Of a DNA stretch of 64,000 nt, positions 1 to 8,425 are shown piece by piece (the first letter of the stretch is position 1; each line of letters begins with the position of its first letter). The notes under the pieces are model-generated. The model saw nothing but the letters and a program-made list of their open reading frames with translations. It did no database searches and had not been told where the DNA came from. The DNA comes from Streptomyces finlayi (GTDB lineage Bacteria > Actinomycetota > Actinomycetes > Streptomycetales > Streptomycetaceae), in contig NZ_CP045702.1 in assembly GCF_014216315.1 (NCBI RefSeq), positions 5,828,001 to 5,892,000 of the forward strand, written 5' to 3'. A program made the translations under genes and the position numbers.

Positions 1-2
1 TC

Positions 3-584
3 CTCGCCCCCCGCTCCCGCTACGAGGAGATCGCCGAGGCGTTCGCCGCCGCGGCCGGGGCGCTGAAGATCGGCGACCCGCTCGACCCCGCGACCGAACT
101 CGGCCCACTCGTCGCCCGGCGTCAGCGCCAGCGCTCCCTCGACTACATCGGGATCGGCCAGGCGGAGGGCGCCAAGATCTTGACGGGCGGCGGCCGTCCG
201 GCCTCGCAGGAACGGGGCTGGTACGTCGAGCCGACCCTCTTCGGGGACGTCGACAACTCCATGCGCGTCGCCCGTGAGGAGATCTTCGGCCCGGTCGTCT
301 GCCTGCTCCCGTACGGGGACGAGGAGGAGGCCGTGAAGATCGCGAACGACTCCGAGTACGGACTCAGCGGCAGTGTCTGGACCGCCGACACCGAGCGCGG
401 CATCGACATCGCCCGCCGGGTCAGGACGGGCACGTACAGCGTGAACACCTTCAGCCTCGACATGCTCGGGCCGTTCGGCGGCTACAAGAACTCCGGCCTG
501 GGACGGGAGTTCGGGCCCGAGGGCTACGGCGAGTTCTTCGAGCACAAGATGATCCACCTGCCCGCCGGACACCAGGGGGCGTGA
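3..584 (+). CDS. Aldehyde dehydrogenase, C-terminal part (5' end outside window)
   Basis: The frame is open from the window edge to TGA at 582-584 and encodes about 193 residues of the C-terminal half of an NAD(P)-dependent aldehyde dehydrogenase. The EEIFGPVV motif contains the conserved glutamate that binds the nicotinamide ribose, and a C-terminal FGGYKNSGLGRE block is typical of the family. The catalytic cysteine lies upstream of the window, so substrate cannot be judged. The stop overlaps the start of the downstream ferredoxin gene. This coupling suggests an oxidation module, and an upstream cytochrome P450 would be a plausible partner (inference). Confidence 0.93.
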   Translation, partial: LAPRSRYEEIAEAFAAAAGALKIGDPLDPATELGPLVARRQRQRSLDYIGIGQAEGAKILTGGGRPASQERGWYVEPTLFGDVDNSMRVAREEIFGPVVCLLPYGDEEEAVKIANDSEYGLSGSVWTADTERGIDIARRVRTGTYSVNTFSLDMLGPFGGYKNSGLGREFGPEGYGEFFEHKMIHLPAGHQGA

Positions 585-817
585 TGGGTGACCGCTGGCA
601 GGTGGAGGTCGACCGGGGCGTCTGTATCGGCTCCGGGATGTGCCTGAATCACGCTCCGCAGCGCTTCCGGCTGGACACGGCCAGGCAGTCGCATCCGGCC
701 GCCCCGGAGAGCGACGCCGACGAGCAGATCCTCGCGGCGGCCGAGGGCTGCCCCGTCGAGGCCATCACGCTCACGCTCGTGGCCTCCGGCGAGGTGGTGT
801 TCCCGCCGGAGGAGTGA
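584..817 (+). CDS. Single-cluster (3Fe-4S type) ferredoxin
   Basis: This 77-residue acidic protein contains CIGSGMC near residue 14 and a distal EGCPVEAI motif. Three cluster cysteines are spaced C-x5-C...C-P, as in the 3Fe-4S ferredoxins that donate electrons to actinobacterial cytochromes P450. The central position that would be a fourth cysteine is glycine or serine. I chose ATG at 584, which overlaps the preceding TGA and has AGGGGG five bases upstream. GTG at 581 is an alternative that adds one residue. It is translationally coupled to the aldehyde dehydrogenase. The redox partner is not visible. Confidence 0.9.
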   Translation: MGDRWQVEVDRGVCIGSGMCLNHAPQRFRLDTARQSHPAAPESDADEQILAAAEGCPVEAITLTLVASGEVVFPPEE

Positions 818-920
818 GGGAAAAGGGGGCTTCCCAGCAGGTCAGAGCCCGTGCGAGACTCCGGCGGAGAACGCACGGGCGCCCGCCCGTGAGGACGACG
901 ACCGGGCGGGGACGCTTCCA

Positions 921-1436
921 GTGAGTACGAGAAGAACGGCGACCGTCGCCGCCGCGGTGAGCGCGATACTGACCACCGTCGCCGGCTGCGGCCTCGGCGA
1001 CGGCGGTACGGCGGACAGCGCGGCGAAGGCGTCGCCCACGGCCACCGCACCCTTCACGAAGGAGACGGTGGCCAACGAGGTGGGCGCGGCCGCGGACGCC
1101 TCGGGGCTCCCGCCCGGCGACGACTCGATGGCGGGGATGCCCCAGGGGGAGTGGCGGGACTGCGTCGCGCCCTGGCTGGCGGACGCGCCCGACGCCGCGG
1201 ACGGGTTCGCCGCCACGGTCGAACGGCTGGAGAAGCTCGGCTGGCAGGTCACCACGAGCCGCGAGGAGCAGGACGTCACCTTCCGTACCCTGACCAAGCA
1301 GGGCTGGAAGGTGTACGCCCGGCACTTCGCGATGGAGGGTTTCGGCGCCGAGCAGCCGGTCTCCTTCACCGCGGTGAAGGACGGCTGCGCCCTGCCGGAT
1401 GAGGTTCAGAGGGACTTGAGCGACGACCCGGCCTGA
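921..1436 (+). CDS. Putative secreted lipoprotein, unknown function
   Basis: It encodes 171 residues with a basic N-terminus, a hydrophobic stretch (about residues 8-20) and a TVAGC lipobox near residue 23, followed by a Gly/Ala/Asp-rich linker. It is therefore probably a diacylglyceryl-anchored surface protein. The mature part has two further cysteines (WRDC and DGC) that could form a disulfide. I recognise no catalytic family. GTG at 921 is used because nothing closer to the signal sequence fits. The ribosome site is weak. Its 3' end overlaps the convergent depolymerase gene by 31 bp. Confidence 0.72.
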   Translation: MSTRRTATVAAAVSAILTTVAGCGLGDGGTADSAAKASPTATAPFTKETVANEVGAAADASGLPPGDDSMAGMPQGEWRDCVAPWLADAPDAADGFAATVERLEKLGWQVTTSREEQDVTFRTLTKQGWKVYARHFAMEGFGAEQPVSFTAVKDGCALPDEVQRDLSDDPA

Positions 1437-2917
1437 CAGCCGGAGTCGGCGATCACGAAGTACCCCGCAGGTGACTCCTTGAGCGTGTGGGTGACGAACA
1501 CGTTGTACAGCCCCATGTTCTGGCCGGACCCGTGCGCGTACACATAGCCGCCCGAGGTGCGCGCCCGGCCCGCTGTCACGTGCGCGTAGTTGCTCGCGGT
1601 GAAGCACCGGACCGTGGAGCCGCCCGTGGTGGTCGCGGTGACCGCGGGTGCGGTGGCGCCCACCGCGCCCGAGGAGCCGACCGCCGCCACCGTGTAGCGG
1701 TAGGAGACCCCGGGGGACAGCCCGGAGTCGGTGAACGACGTCCCGGTGGGCGATGCCACCTTCGTGCCGTCGCGGTGCACCACGTACGAGGCGGCCTCCG
1801 CCACCGGACTCCAGGACAAGGAGGCCGAGTCGGCGGTGACGCCCGTGACGCGCAGACCCGTCGGCGCGGGCAGCCCGTCACCGCCGCCCGGCGCGTCCCG
1901 GTCCAGACCCCAGAAGACGCCGGTGTAGTACGTCGAGCAGACGGTGTCCAGGAAGTACGCGGCCGTCGACCCGCACTGCGAGGCGCCGACACCGGGGTCC
2001 ACGGCCAGGCCGTGACCCATGCCGGACATGGAGTACGTCTCGACGGCGGGCTTCCCGGAGGCGTCGTCGTAGACGGTACGGGTGGTGTTCCCGGGCAGGG
2101 TGCTGGTGCCGTCCGGGGTCTGGCCGATGCCCCACACATCGGTCCACTGGTCGCGCAGCGCGGTGGCGTTGGCCGGGTAGACCGTGTAGTCCGACGTGCC
2201 CTGCCAGATCGCCACCCGGGGCCATGGCCCGGTGTAACCGGGGTACGAGGCGCGGACCTTGTCGCCCCACTGGGCGGGGCTGAGCTTCTGCGGCCCCGTC
2301 TGACAGCCGGAGGCCGCGGCCTGAGTCGTCGCGCACTGCGCCGGCAGCCCGGAGGCGACGGACCCGCCCGCGAACACGTCCGGATAGGCGGCGAGCAGGT
2401 TCGCCGTCATACCGCCGCCCGCGGAGAGCCCGGTGACGTACACCCGGCGGCCGTCGGAGCCGTACGTCCGCTGCGCGTACTCGACCATCTGCACGATCGA
2501 GGCGGCCTCCCCCCGGCCCCGGGTGTCCTTGGCCGCATCGAACCAGCTGAAGCAGGAGAGCGCGTTGTTCGCGGACGTGGTCTGGGGGTACACCACGTCG
2601 AATCCCCAGGCGTCGGCGAACTTCGGCCAGCCTGAGTTCGCGTGGTAGGCGTTCGCGCTCTGGGTGCAGCCGTGCAGGGCGACGACCAGCGGCGCGCCCG
2701 CGGGGGCGGTGGAGGGCGTGTACGCGAACATCTGGAGGTTGCCGGGGTTGGAGCCGAAGCCGGTGACCTGGTGCAGCGTGTCGGCGGCGGAAGCGGAAGT
2801 GCCTGCGGGGGCGGCTGAGGCGGCGGCTGTCGCGGTGACGGGTGTCGTCAGCAGGACGCCGAGGGCGGTGGCGGACACGACGCTCCGGAACAGGCGTCGC
2901 AGGATCGATGGGCGCAC
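1406..2917 (-). CDS. Secreted PHB depolymerase-family esterase with fibronectin III domain
   Basis: This 503-residue secreted protein has a signal peptide of about 35 residues (RRLFRSVV then a hydrophobic core ending in alanines). An alpha/beta-hydrolase domain follows with the oxyanion HGC motif (about residue 82) and nucleophile elbow GLSAG (Ser165), as in type-1 extracellular polyhydroxyalkanoate depolymerases and related feruloyl/acetylxylan esterases. A Gly-rich linker leads to a fibronectin type III module (about 350-435) and a C-terminal region that in this family helps bind polymer. It is divergent from a 3-hydroxybutyrate dehydrogenase, which would use the monomer released. Substrate is inferred; it could also be a plant-polymer esterase. 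Confidence 0.9.
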   Translation of the reverse strand: MRPSILRRLFRSVVSATALGVLLTTPVTATAAASAAPAGTSASAADTLHQVTGFGSNPGNLQMFAYTPSTAPAGAPLVVALHGCTQSANAYHANSGWPKFADAWGFDVVYPQTTSANNALSCFSWFDAAKDTRGRGEAASIVQMVEYAQRTYGSDGRRVYVTGLSAGGGMTANLLAAYPDVFAGGSVASGLPAQCATTQAAASGCQTGPQKLSPAQWGDKVRASYPGYTGPWPRVAIWQGTSDYTVYPANATALRDQWTDVWGIGQTPDGTSTLPGNTTRTVYDDASGKPAVETYSMSGMGHGLAVDPGVGASQCGSTAAYFLDTVCSTYYTGVFWGLDRDAPGGGDGLPAPTGLRVTGVTADSASLSWSPVAEAASYVVHRDGTKVASPTGTSFTDSGLSPGVSYRYTVAAVGSSGAVGATAPAVTATTTGGSTVRCFTASNYAHVTAGRARTSGGYVYAHGSGQNMGLYNVFVTHTLKESPAGYFVIADSGCQAGSSLKSL

Positions 2918-3190
2918 GGTGGGGCCTCCCTGATCGGACGTGCGGACTGCTGCCGGAACCTATGAGCGGAGACGGGAACTGCCCATGTGGTGCGCGGCCA
3001 CCGGCACCGGCCCAAAGTGTGCGCTACGGCCCTTGCGCAGGTCAGAGCGGGCGCCGGGACACCGCGGCCCCGCACCCGCCGGCCGCCGGGCCGTCACCCC
3101 GCACCATGTACGCCGCCACCATGTGCCCGTACGAGGGTGTGTGCACCGGCCCCGTGTGATGCGGGCGGCGATCTCCTTACCGTGACGGCC

Positions 3191-4006
3191 ATGCAGACTT
3201 CCCGGACACCGGACCACGCGCCCGCCCCTTCCCCCGACGCCGTGCCCCCGGCGGCGGCCGACCGCTTCCTGGCCGGGCGCACCGCCCTGGTGACCGGCGC
3301 GGCGAGCGGCATCGGACTGGCCTGCGCGCGGACGCTCGCCGCGGCGGGCGCCCAGGTGCACATCGTGGACAAGGCGGCCGATGCGGCGAAGCGTCTGGCC
3401 GAGGAGCTCGGCGCGACCGCCTGGGTCGTCGACCTCTCGGACCCCGAGGCGGTCGACACGCTGCCCGCCGACGCGGACATCGTGGTCAACAACGCGGGGC
3501 TCCAGCACATCGCCCCGGTGCACGCGTTCCCGCCCGAGCGCTTCGCGCTGATCCAGCGGGTGATGGTCGAGGCACCGTTCCGCATCTTGCGCCGGACCCT
3601 GCCCGGCATGTACGAACGCGGCTGGGGGCGCGTCGTGAACATCTCCTCCGTCCACGGACTGCGCGCCAGTCCCTACAAAGCGGCCTATGTCACGGCCAAG
3701 CACGCACTGGAAGGACTCAGCAAGGTGGTCGCGCTCGAAGCGGCGGAACACGGGGTGACGAGCAACTGCGTCAGCCCCGGGTACGTCCGGACGCCCCTGG
3801 TCGAGAACCAGATCGCCGCTCAGGCCCGTACCCACGGCATCTCGGAGGAGGAGGTGGTGGGGCAGGTCATGCTGGAACGCAGCGCCATCAAGAGTCTCAT
3901 CGAACCGGCGGACGTGGCCGACGCCGTGCTGTGGCTGTGCGGTCCGCGCGCCGGGCACATCACCGGTACCTCGCTCTCCATGGACGGCGGCTGGACCGCC
4001 AACTGA
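3191..4006 (+). CDS. 3-hydroxybutyrate dehydrogenase, short-chain dehydrogenase family
   Basis: The classical SDR fold is visible: GAASGIG dinucleotide motif, NNAG block, and the catalytic serine in NISSVHG with YVTAK. The C-terminus GTSLSMDGGWTA and the overall pattern resemble 3-hydroxybutyrate dehydrogenases, which oxidise 3-hydroxybutyrate to acetoacetate with NAD. ATG 3191 gives 271 residues; GTG 3182 in the same frame is an alternative start. The gene is divergent from the secreted PHB depolymerase and 44 bp upstream of a PucR-type regulator. The three together look like a polyhydroxybutyrate/3-hydroxybutyrate utilisation locus. Confidence 0.87.
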   Translation: MQTSRTPDHAPAPSPDAVPPAAADRFLAGRTALVTGAASGIGLACARTLAAAGAQVHIVDKAADAAKRLAEELGATAWVVDLSDPEAVDTLPADADIVVNNAGLQHIAPVHAFPPERFALIQRVMVEAPFRILRRTLPGMYERGWGRVVNISSVHGLRASPYKAAYVTAKHALEGLSKVVALEAAEHGVTSNCVSPGYVRTPLVENQIAAQARTHGISEEEVVGQVMLERSAIKSLIEPADVADAVLWLCGPRAGHITGTSLSMDGGWTAN

Positions 4007-4050
4007 CCGACCGACCCGACCCGCGCACCCCCGACGAACGATGGCCGCCC

Positions 4051-6063
4051 ATGTCTGAACCGTCCCACTCCGCCGCACCCCACCTCCGGCACCTCCTCAC
4101 GCTGCTGGCCGACGACGCCCCCGCCGAGGCGCTCGGCGCCGTCTCCTCGGCCGCGAGAGCGGCCGGCGTGCCCGCCGCGGACCTGGCGGAGGTGGAAGGG
4201 GCGGTCGCCACGGCCCTGCGGATCAGGGGCGCCCTGCGTCAGCACCGCCGCCGGGAACTCCAGCTCACCGCCCTCTTCGACACGGCCGGTGACCTGGCCG
4301 CCTCCCGCGACCTGGACGACGTGCTGAAAGCGATCGTGCGGCGGGCCAGAATGCTGCTCGGCACCGACACCGCCTATCTCACCCTCCCCGACGAGGAGGC
4401 CGGGGACACCTATATGCGGGTGACCGACGGCTCCGTGTCCGTGCTCTTCCAGCGGCTACGGCTGGAACTCGGCGAAGGGCTCGGCGGCCTCGTCGCGCAG
4501 ACCGCCAGCCCGTACGCGACCCCCGACTACCGCACCGACGAACGCTTCCGCCACACCGACAACATCAACGCCGGTGTACTGGCCGAGGGGCTCGTCGCCA
4601 TCCTGGGCGTCCCCCTCCTGCTCGGCTCCAGCCGGGGCGGTACGGGGAAGGTCATCGGCGTCCTCTTCGCGGCCGACCGCTCCCCGCGCGTCTTCAGCCC
4701 GGACGAGGTGGCCCTGCTCTGCTCCCTCGCCGCGCACGCCGCCATCGCCATCGACACCGCCCGCGCCCTCGCCGACACGGGCGCCGCCCTCGCCGAACTC
4801 GCGCAGGCGAACGCGGAGCTGGCCGAGGCCAACGCGGCCGTGCGCGAGCACTCCGCCGCCATGCGGCGCGCGGAGGCGGCCCACGACCGGCTCACCGACC
4901 TGGTGCTGCGCGGGGGCGACGTCACGGACGTCGCCACCTCGGTCGCCGGCCTCCTCGACAGTCCGCTGACCATCCACGACCCGGGCGGACGCACCCTGGC
5001 GGCGGTCCGGCCCGACGGGACCGCCTGCTCGGCCGACGCCGCGGACGGGGAATGGCTGGCCGAGACCGCCGAGGAGTCCCGCGCCGGAGGGCGTGCCGTG
5101 CACCGTGACGGGCGGTGGATCTGCGCCGTGCTCGCCGGGCAGGAGCTGCTGGCCAGCCTGGTGCTGCACCAGCGCCGACGCCTCGACGACTCCGACCGCC
5201 GGCTCTTCGAACGGGCGGCCGTGGTCACCGGGTTGCTCCTGCTGCTGCGCAGAACGGTGGCCGAGACGGAGAACCGGATCCGCGGTGAACTGATCAGCGA
5301 CCTGCTGAGCGACGCGGAACGCGATCCGGCCGGACTGGCCGAGCGCGGCCGTCGGCTGGGCATCGACCTGGACCGGCCCCGGCTGCTGCTCGTCGCGGAG
5401 TCCGGCGCGCGGGAGAGGCTCGGCGCGGCTGCCATGCGGTATCTGTTCGGTGGGGACATCCGCGGGGTGAGCGCCGAACACGCGGGAACGGTCGTGCTGC
5501 TGGTCGACCACGACCACGGGGGCGCCGATGACGGTACGGGCGCCGGGCCCGGCTCCGGCCGGTCGCCCGGAGACGTGGCCAGGGCGGCGGCCGTCCAGCT
5601 CGGCCACCTCGTGCAGGCCTCCGTCACCGTCGCCGCGGCGGGCCCGGCGGGCGGACCCCGGGAGCTGGCCGCCGCATACGGGGAAGCGGCCCGGTGCCTT
5701 CGGGCGATGCGGGTGCTCGGGCGTACGGGCGAGGGCGCCTGTGTGGACGAACTCGGCTTCCTGGGCGTGGTGCTGGGCAACGCGCAGGACGTCGACGGCT
5801 TCGTCCTGGCCACGCTGGGGCCGCTGCTGCGGTACGACGAGCGGCGCGGTACGCATCTGGTGCGCACGCTGAGCGCGTACTTCGGGGCGGGGGGCAGCCT
5901 GATACGGGCCAAGGACGAACTGCACGTGCACGTCAACACGGTGGTGCAGCGGCTGGACCGGATCCAGGTGCTGCTGGGGCGGGACTGGAACGAGCCTGCG
6001 CGGGCGCTGGAGCTGCAACTCGCCTTGCGGCTGCATCTGCTGGGGGGCGGTCGGGAGGGATGA
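4051..6063 (+). CDS. GAF domain plus PucR-type helix-turn-helix regulator
   Basis: It encodes 670 residues from ATG 4051. A GAF sensor domain runs from about residue 95 to 245 (from LDDVLKAIVRRARMLLG through SPDEVALLCSLAAHAAIAID). A heptad Ala/Glu-rich coiled coil follows, then a CdaR/GGDEF-like region, and a C-terminal PucR helix-turn-helix (GGSLIRAKDELHVHVNTVVQ). Proteins of this architecture sense small molecules and activate neighbouring catabolic genes. Its position just after the 3-hydroxybutyrate dehydrogenase makes it the likely local regulator, with ligand unknown. Confidence 0.9.
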   Translation: MSEPSHSAAPHLRHLLTLLADDAPAEALGAVSSAARAAGVPAADLAEVEGAVATALRIRGALRQHRRRELQLTALFDTAGDLAASRDLDDVLKAIVRRARMLLGTDTAYLTLPDEEAGDTYMRVTDGSVSVLFQRLRLELGEGLGGLVAQTASPYATPDYRTDERFRHTDNINAGVLAEGLVAILGVPLLLGSSRGGTGKVIGVLFAADRSPRVFSPDEVALLCSLAAHAAIAIDTARALADTGAALAELAQANAELAEANAAVREHSAAMRRAEAAHDRLTDLVLRGGDVTDVATSVAGLLDSPLTIHDPGGRTLAAVRPDGTACSADAADGEWLAETAEESRAGGRAVHRDGRWICAVLAGQELLASLVLHQRRRLDDSDRRLFERAAVVTGLLLLLRRTVAETENRIRGELISDLLSDAERDPAGLAERGRRLGIDLDRPRLLLVAESGARERLGAAAMRYLFGGDIRGVSAEHAGTVVLLVDHDHGGADDGTGAGPGSGRSPGDVARAAAVQLGHLVQASVTVAAAGPAGGPRELAAAYGEAARCLRAMRVLGRTGEGACVDELGFLGVVLGNAQDVDGFVLATLGPLLRYDERRGTHLVRTLSAYFGAGGSLIRAKDELHVHVNTVVQRLDRIQVLLGRDWNEPARALELQLALRLHLLGGGREG

Positions 6064-6087
6064 CCGGGCGGCCGGGGTGCCGCCCGG

Positions 6088-6390
6088 CCTCAATCGCCGG
6101 CCGGGCTCAAAGATGTCCTCAATCGCCGGACGGGCTCGATCCGGGTGGGCCGGGTGGTCCTGCCGACATCTGGGATGTCCTCGGATGCGGACGCGCTTGA
6201 TCTGGTTCGGCCGGTAGATCATCAGGGTGTCAGGGACGTCCTCAATCGCCGGACGGGCTTGGTTCCGGCTGGGGCGTGGTTGATAGGGGTGCGAGGGGTG
6301 TCCTCTCACGCCGGACGGGCTCGATGTGGCTGGGCCGCGTGGTGCCGCCGGCGTGAGGGGTGCCCTCAAACGGTGGGTGGGCTTGGCGTG
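6088..6390. repeat. Degenerate tandem repeat, about 62-bp period
   Basis: The core CCTCAATCGCCGGACGGGCT recurs, exactly or degenerately, with repeat units beginning GTCCTC/GCCCTC at 6115, 6177, 6238, 6300 and 6362. The spacings are 62, 61, 62 and 62 bp. An additional copy of the core stands alone at 6088. The last unit overlaps the 3' end of the leftward hydrolase gene. The core resembles a dispersed intergenic repeat common in Streptomyces (from memory); its regular tandem arrangement is seen directly. No gene lies in 6064-6365. Confidence 0.75.
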
Positions 6391-7292
6391 GCTGAGCCTG
6401 GTCGTGAGTCGGTCAGCAGGTGGTGGGCGATTTCTCCTGCCCCTGTGTCGCCCGTCAGGATCGTGTAGTGGTTCACGTCCGGGATGCGTACCGTTCGGAC
6501 CCCCGCTCCCCGGAGGCCGGCCGCCTTCAGGCGGGACTCGTCGTACAGGCCCTGGGGTTCGTTCATCAGGCCCCGCTCCGCCCACAGCAGCGTGGCAGGG
6601 GCCGGCAGGTTCCGTACCGCCGACAGCACCTCCTCGGTGAAGAGTCCGGCGCCGTCGGCGCGTACGGCGTCGATCCGGCAGGTGGAGCGCAGCAGCGGCT
6701 CCCGACCCGTCAGATCGCGCTGGATGTAGGCGTCCACCTCCGCCGACCACGCCCCGGCGAATGCCGGGTGGGCCTGCCAGAACGACCGGTAGGCGGCCCG
6801 GTCGGGGAACGTCATCGACAGCCGGTCCATCGCCGGTCCGATGACGGCGCTCAGGAGCGCGTCCGGGGAGAGGTGGGCAGGCGCGGGGAAACCGGCCCCG
6901 CCGTCGACGAGCAGCAGCGGTCCGAACCGCTCCGGATGCCGTACTGCGGCCAGCGTCGCCACGAACGCGCCCATCGAGTGGCCGGCCAGCACCACCCGGC
7001 CCTGGCCGGGGCACAGGGCCCCGGCCAGGGCCGCCACGTCGTCCGCGTGCGCGGCGATCCCGTACGGGCCGGGCAGCCCGGAACTGGCCGCCCGGCCCCG
7101 CAGGTCCGGGGCGATCAGCGTGACCCGGCCCGCCAGCGCCCGGGCCACCGGCCCCCAGGACAGGGCGTTGGCCGTGATGCCGTGCAGGGCCACGACCACG
7201 GGGGCGCCGGCCTCGTGGGCCGGCCAGCGCAGGGCCGCGAGTGCGCCTCCGGTGACGGGGACCCGCAGTTCCTCGTACGGGGTAGTGGTCAT
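6366..7292 (-). CDS. Alpha/beta hydrolase
   Basis: This 308-residue cytoplasmic alpha/beta-hydrolase has an oxyanion HGITANALSW motif, DLRGRA at the family's 'DxRG' position, nucleophile elbow GHSMG (near residue 107) and the catalytic-histidine region DVNHYTIL close to the C-terminus. Such enzymes hydrolyse esters, lactones or C-C bonds of ring-cleavage products; substrate cannot be read here. Its start overlaps the stop of the ABC permease gene by four bases (ATGA). It is therefore the last gene of the liv-type transporter operon and probably acts on the imported compound or a derivative. Confidence 0.88.
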   Translation of the reverse strand: MTTTPYEELRVPVTGGALAALRWPAHEAGAPVVVALHGITANALSWGPVARALAGRVTLIAPDLRGRAASSGLPGPYGIAAHADDVAALAGALCPGQGRVVLAGHSMGAFVATLAAVRHPERFGPLLLVDGGAGFPAPAHLSPDALLSAVIGPAMDRLSMTFPDRAAYRSFWQAHPAFAGAWSAEVDAYIQRDLTGREPLLRSTCRIDAVRADGAGLFTEEVLSAVRNLPAPATLLWAERGLMNEPQGLYDESRLKAAGLRGAGVRTVRIPDVNHYTILTGDTGAGEIAHHLLTDSRPGSATPSPPTV

Positions 7293-8425
7293 GAACTGCG
7301 CCCTTCAACCGAGGTGTTCGCTGTGGCGCGGCGGCCCGCGCCCAGCCGTGCGGGCAGCCGCGTGAGGCCGCCGGGCAGCAGATGCACCACGGCCACGAAC
7401 AGCACCCCGAGCAGGAACAGCGGCTGGGACAGCGGTACCCGTAGCACCGCCGGGAGATCGGCGACCGCCCCCGACCCGGCGAGATCACCGAGACGGTGAT
7501 CGGCCCAGGTGTAGAGGATGCCGCCGACCATCGGCCCCCACCGGGTCCCCGACCCGCCCAGGACCACCATCACCAGGAGCGACAGCGTGAAGTCGGAGGT
7601 CGTCGTCTGCGGGGTGGAACCCCCGGTGAGCAGCAGGTGGACCAGCCCGCCGACCGCGGCCAGCGCACCCGCGAGCACGAAGGCGGTCAGCTTGAATCCG
7701 TACGGCTTCAGGCCCAGCACCTCCACCCGGCGTTCGTTCTCCTTGATGCCCTCCCAGACGCGCCCCGTGGGCGAGCGGACGGCCCAGTGGACGACACCGA
7801 GCGTGAGGACGAGATAGGCCAGCGCGATCCAGTACAGATTCGCCGTGTTGTCGATACCGACGAGCCCGGACGGCAGCAGTCCGGCGGGTGCCGCGCGGCC
7901 CTCCTCGCCGCCGGTGAGGCCGCCGGGGTTGCGCGAGACGAGGATCGAGCCCGCCTGCGCGAAGGCCAGCGTCACCATGGAGAAGCCGATGCCGGTGACC
8001 CGCAGGCTCACCGAGCCGAGCACCAGGGCCAGGGCGGTCCCGAAGCAGAGGCCGAGCACCGCGGCGAGGGCGAACGGCAGTCCGGCCTCCAGCAGGAACA
8101 TGTTGGTGGCGTAGCTGCCCGCCGCGAAGTACAGCGCGTGCCCGAAGGACAGCAGCCCGGTACGGCCGAGCAGCAGGTCGTAGCCGGTCGCCAGGGCGCC
8201 GAACAACAGGCAGGTGGCCAGGAGTTGCAGCGATCCGGGGCTGCCCACCGGTCCGTCCAGCAGCCCCGGCAGCGGCAGCGCGCTGAACGGGGCGACGGCC
8301 AGGGCGAGCAGCGCGGCGGCGGGCCACCAGCGCAGCACCCGGGCCGGTGTCGCGGCAGCCGGTCGCGGCGGTCCCGTGACGGGCGGCCCGTCGGTACGGT
8401 CATGTGTCTCGGTGGCGGTACTCAC
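7289..8425 (-). CDS. Branched-chain/aromatic-type ABC importer permease (LivM family)
   Basis: This 378-residue membrane protein starts at GTG 8425, whose GTGA overlaps the LivH stop. About nine hydrophobic segments and the family signature region LLSFGHALYFAAGSYATN are present, with the LivM hallmark MVVLGGSGTRWGPMVGG near the C-terminus. It would pair with the LivH subunit as the heterodimeric channel of a HAAT-family importer (amino acids, amides, aromatic acids, steroid-like acids). N-terminal residues 1-30 are a polar cytoplasmic tail. Confidence 0.93.
   Translation of the reverse strand: MSTATETHDRTDGPPVTGPPRPAAATPARVLRWWPAAALLALAVAPFSALPLPGLLDGPVGSPGSLQLLATCLLFGALATGYDLLLGRTGLLSFGHALYFAAGSYATNMFLLEAGLPFALAAVLGLCFGTALALVLGSVSLRVTGIGFSMVTLAFAQAGSILVSRNPGGLTGGEEGRAAPAGLLPSGLVGIDNTANLYWIALAYLVLTLGVVHWAVRSPTGRVWEGIKENERRVEVLGLKPYGFKLTAFVLAGALAAVGGLVHLLLTGGSTPQTTTSDFTLSLLVMVVLGGSGTRWGPMVGGILYTWADHRLGDLAGSGAVADLPAVLRVPLSQPLFLLGVLFVAVVHLLPGGLTRLPARLGAGRRATANTSVEGRSS

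Noticed and set aside
1497..1512. AACacGTT motif inside the depolymerase gene resembling the KstR box
   Set aside because: The outer T and A of TnnAACnnGTTnnA do not fit, and it is within a coding region.
6088..6390. Regular repeats as a possible CRISPR array
   Set aside because: The units are highly degenerate, spacers are not distinct, and no Cas genes occur nearby.
4456..7488. A 1010-codon open frame on the minus strand
   Set aside because: It lies opposite the PucR gene and the alpha/beta hydrolase, with no family similarity and composition typical of high-G+C antisense frames.
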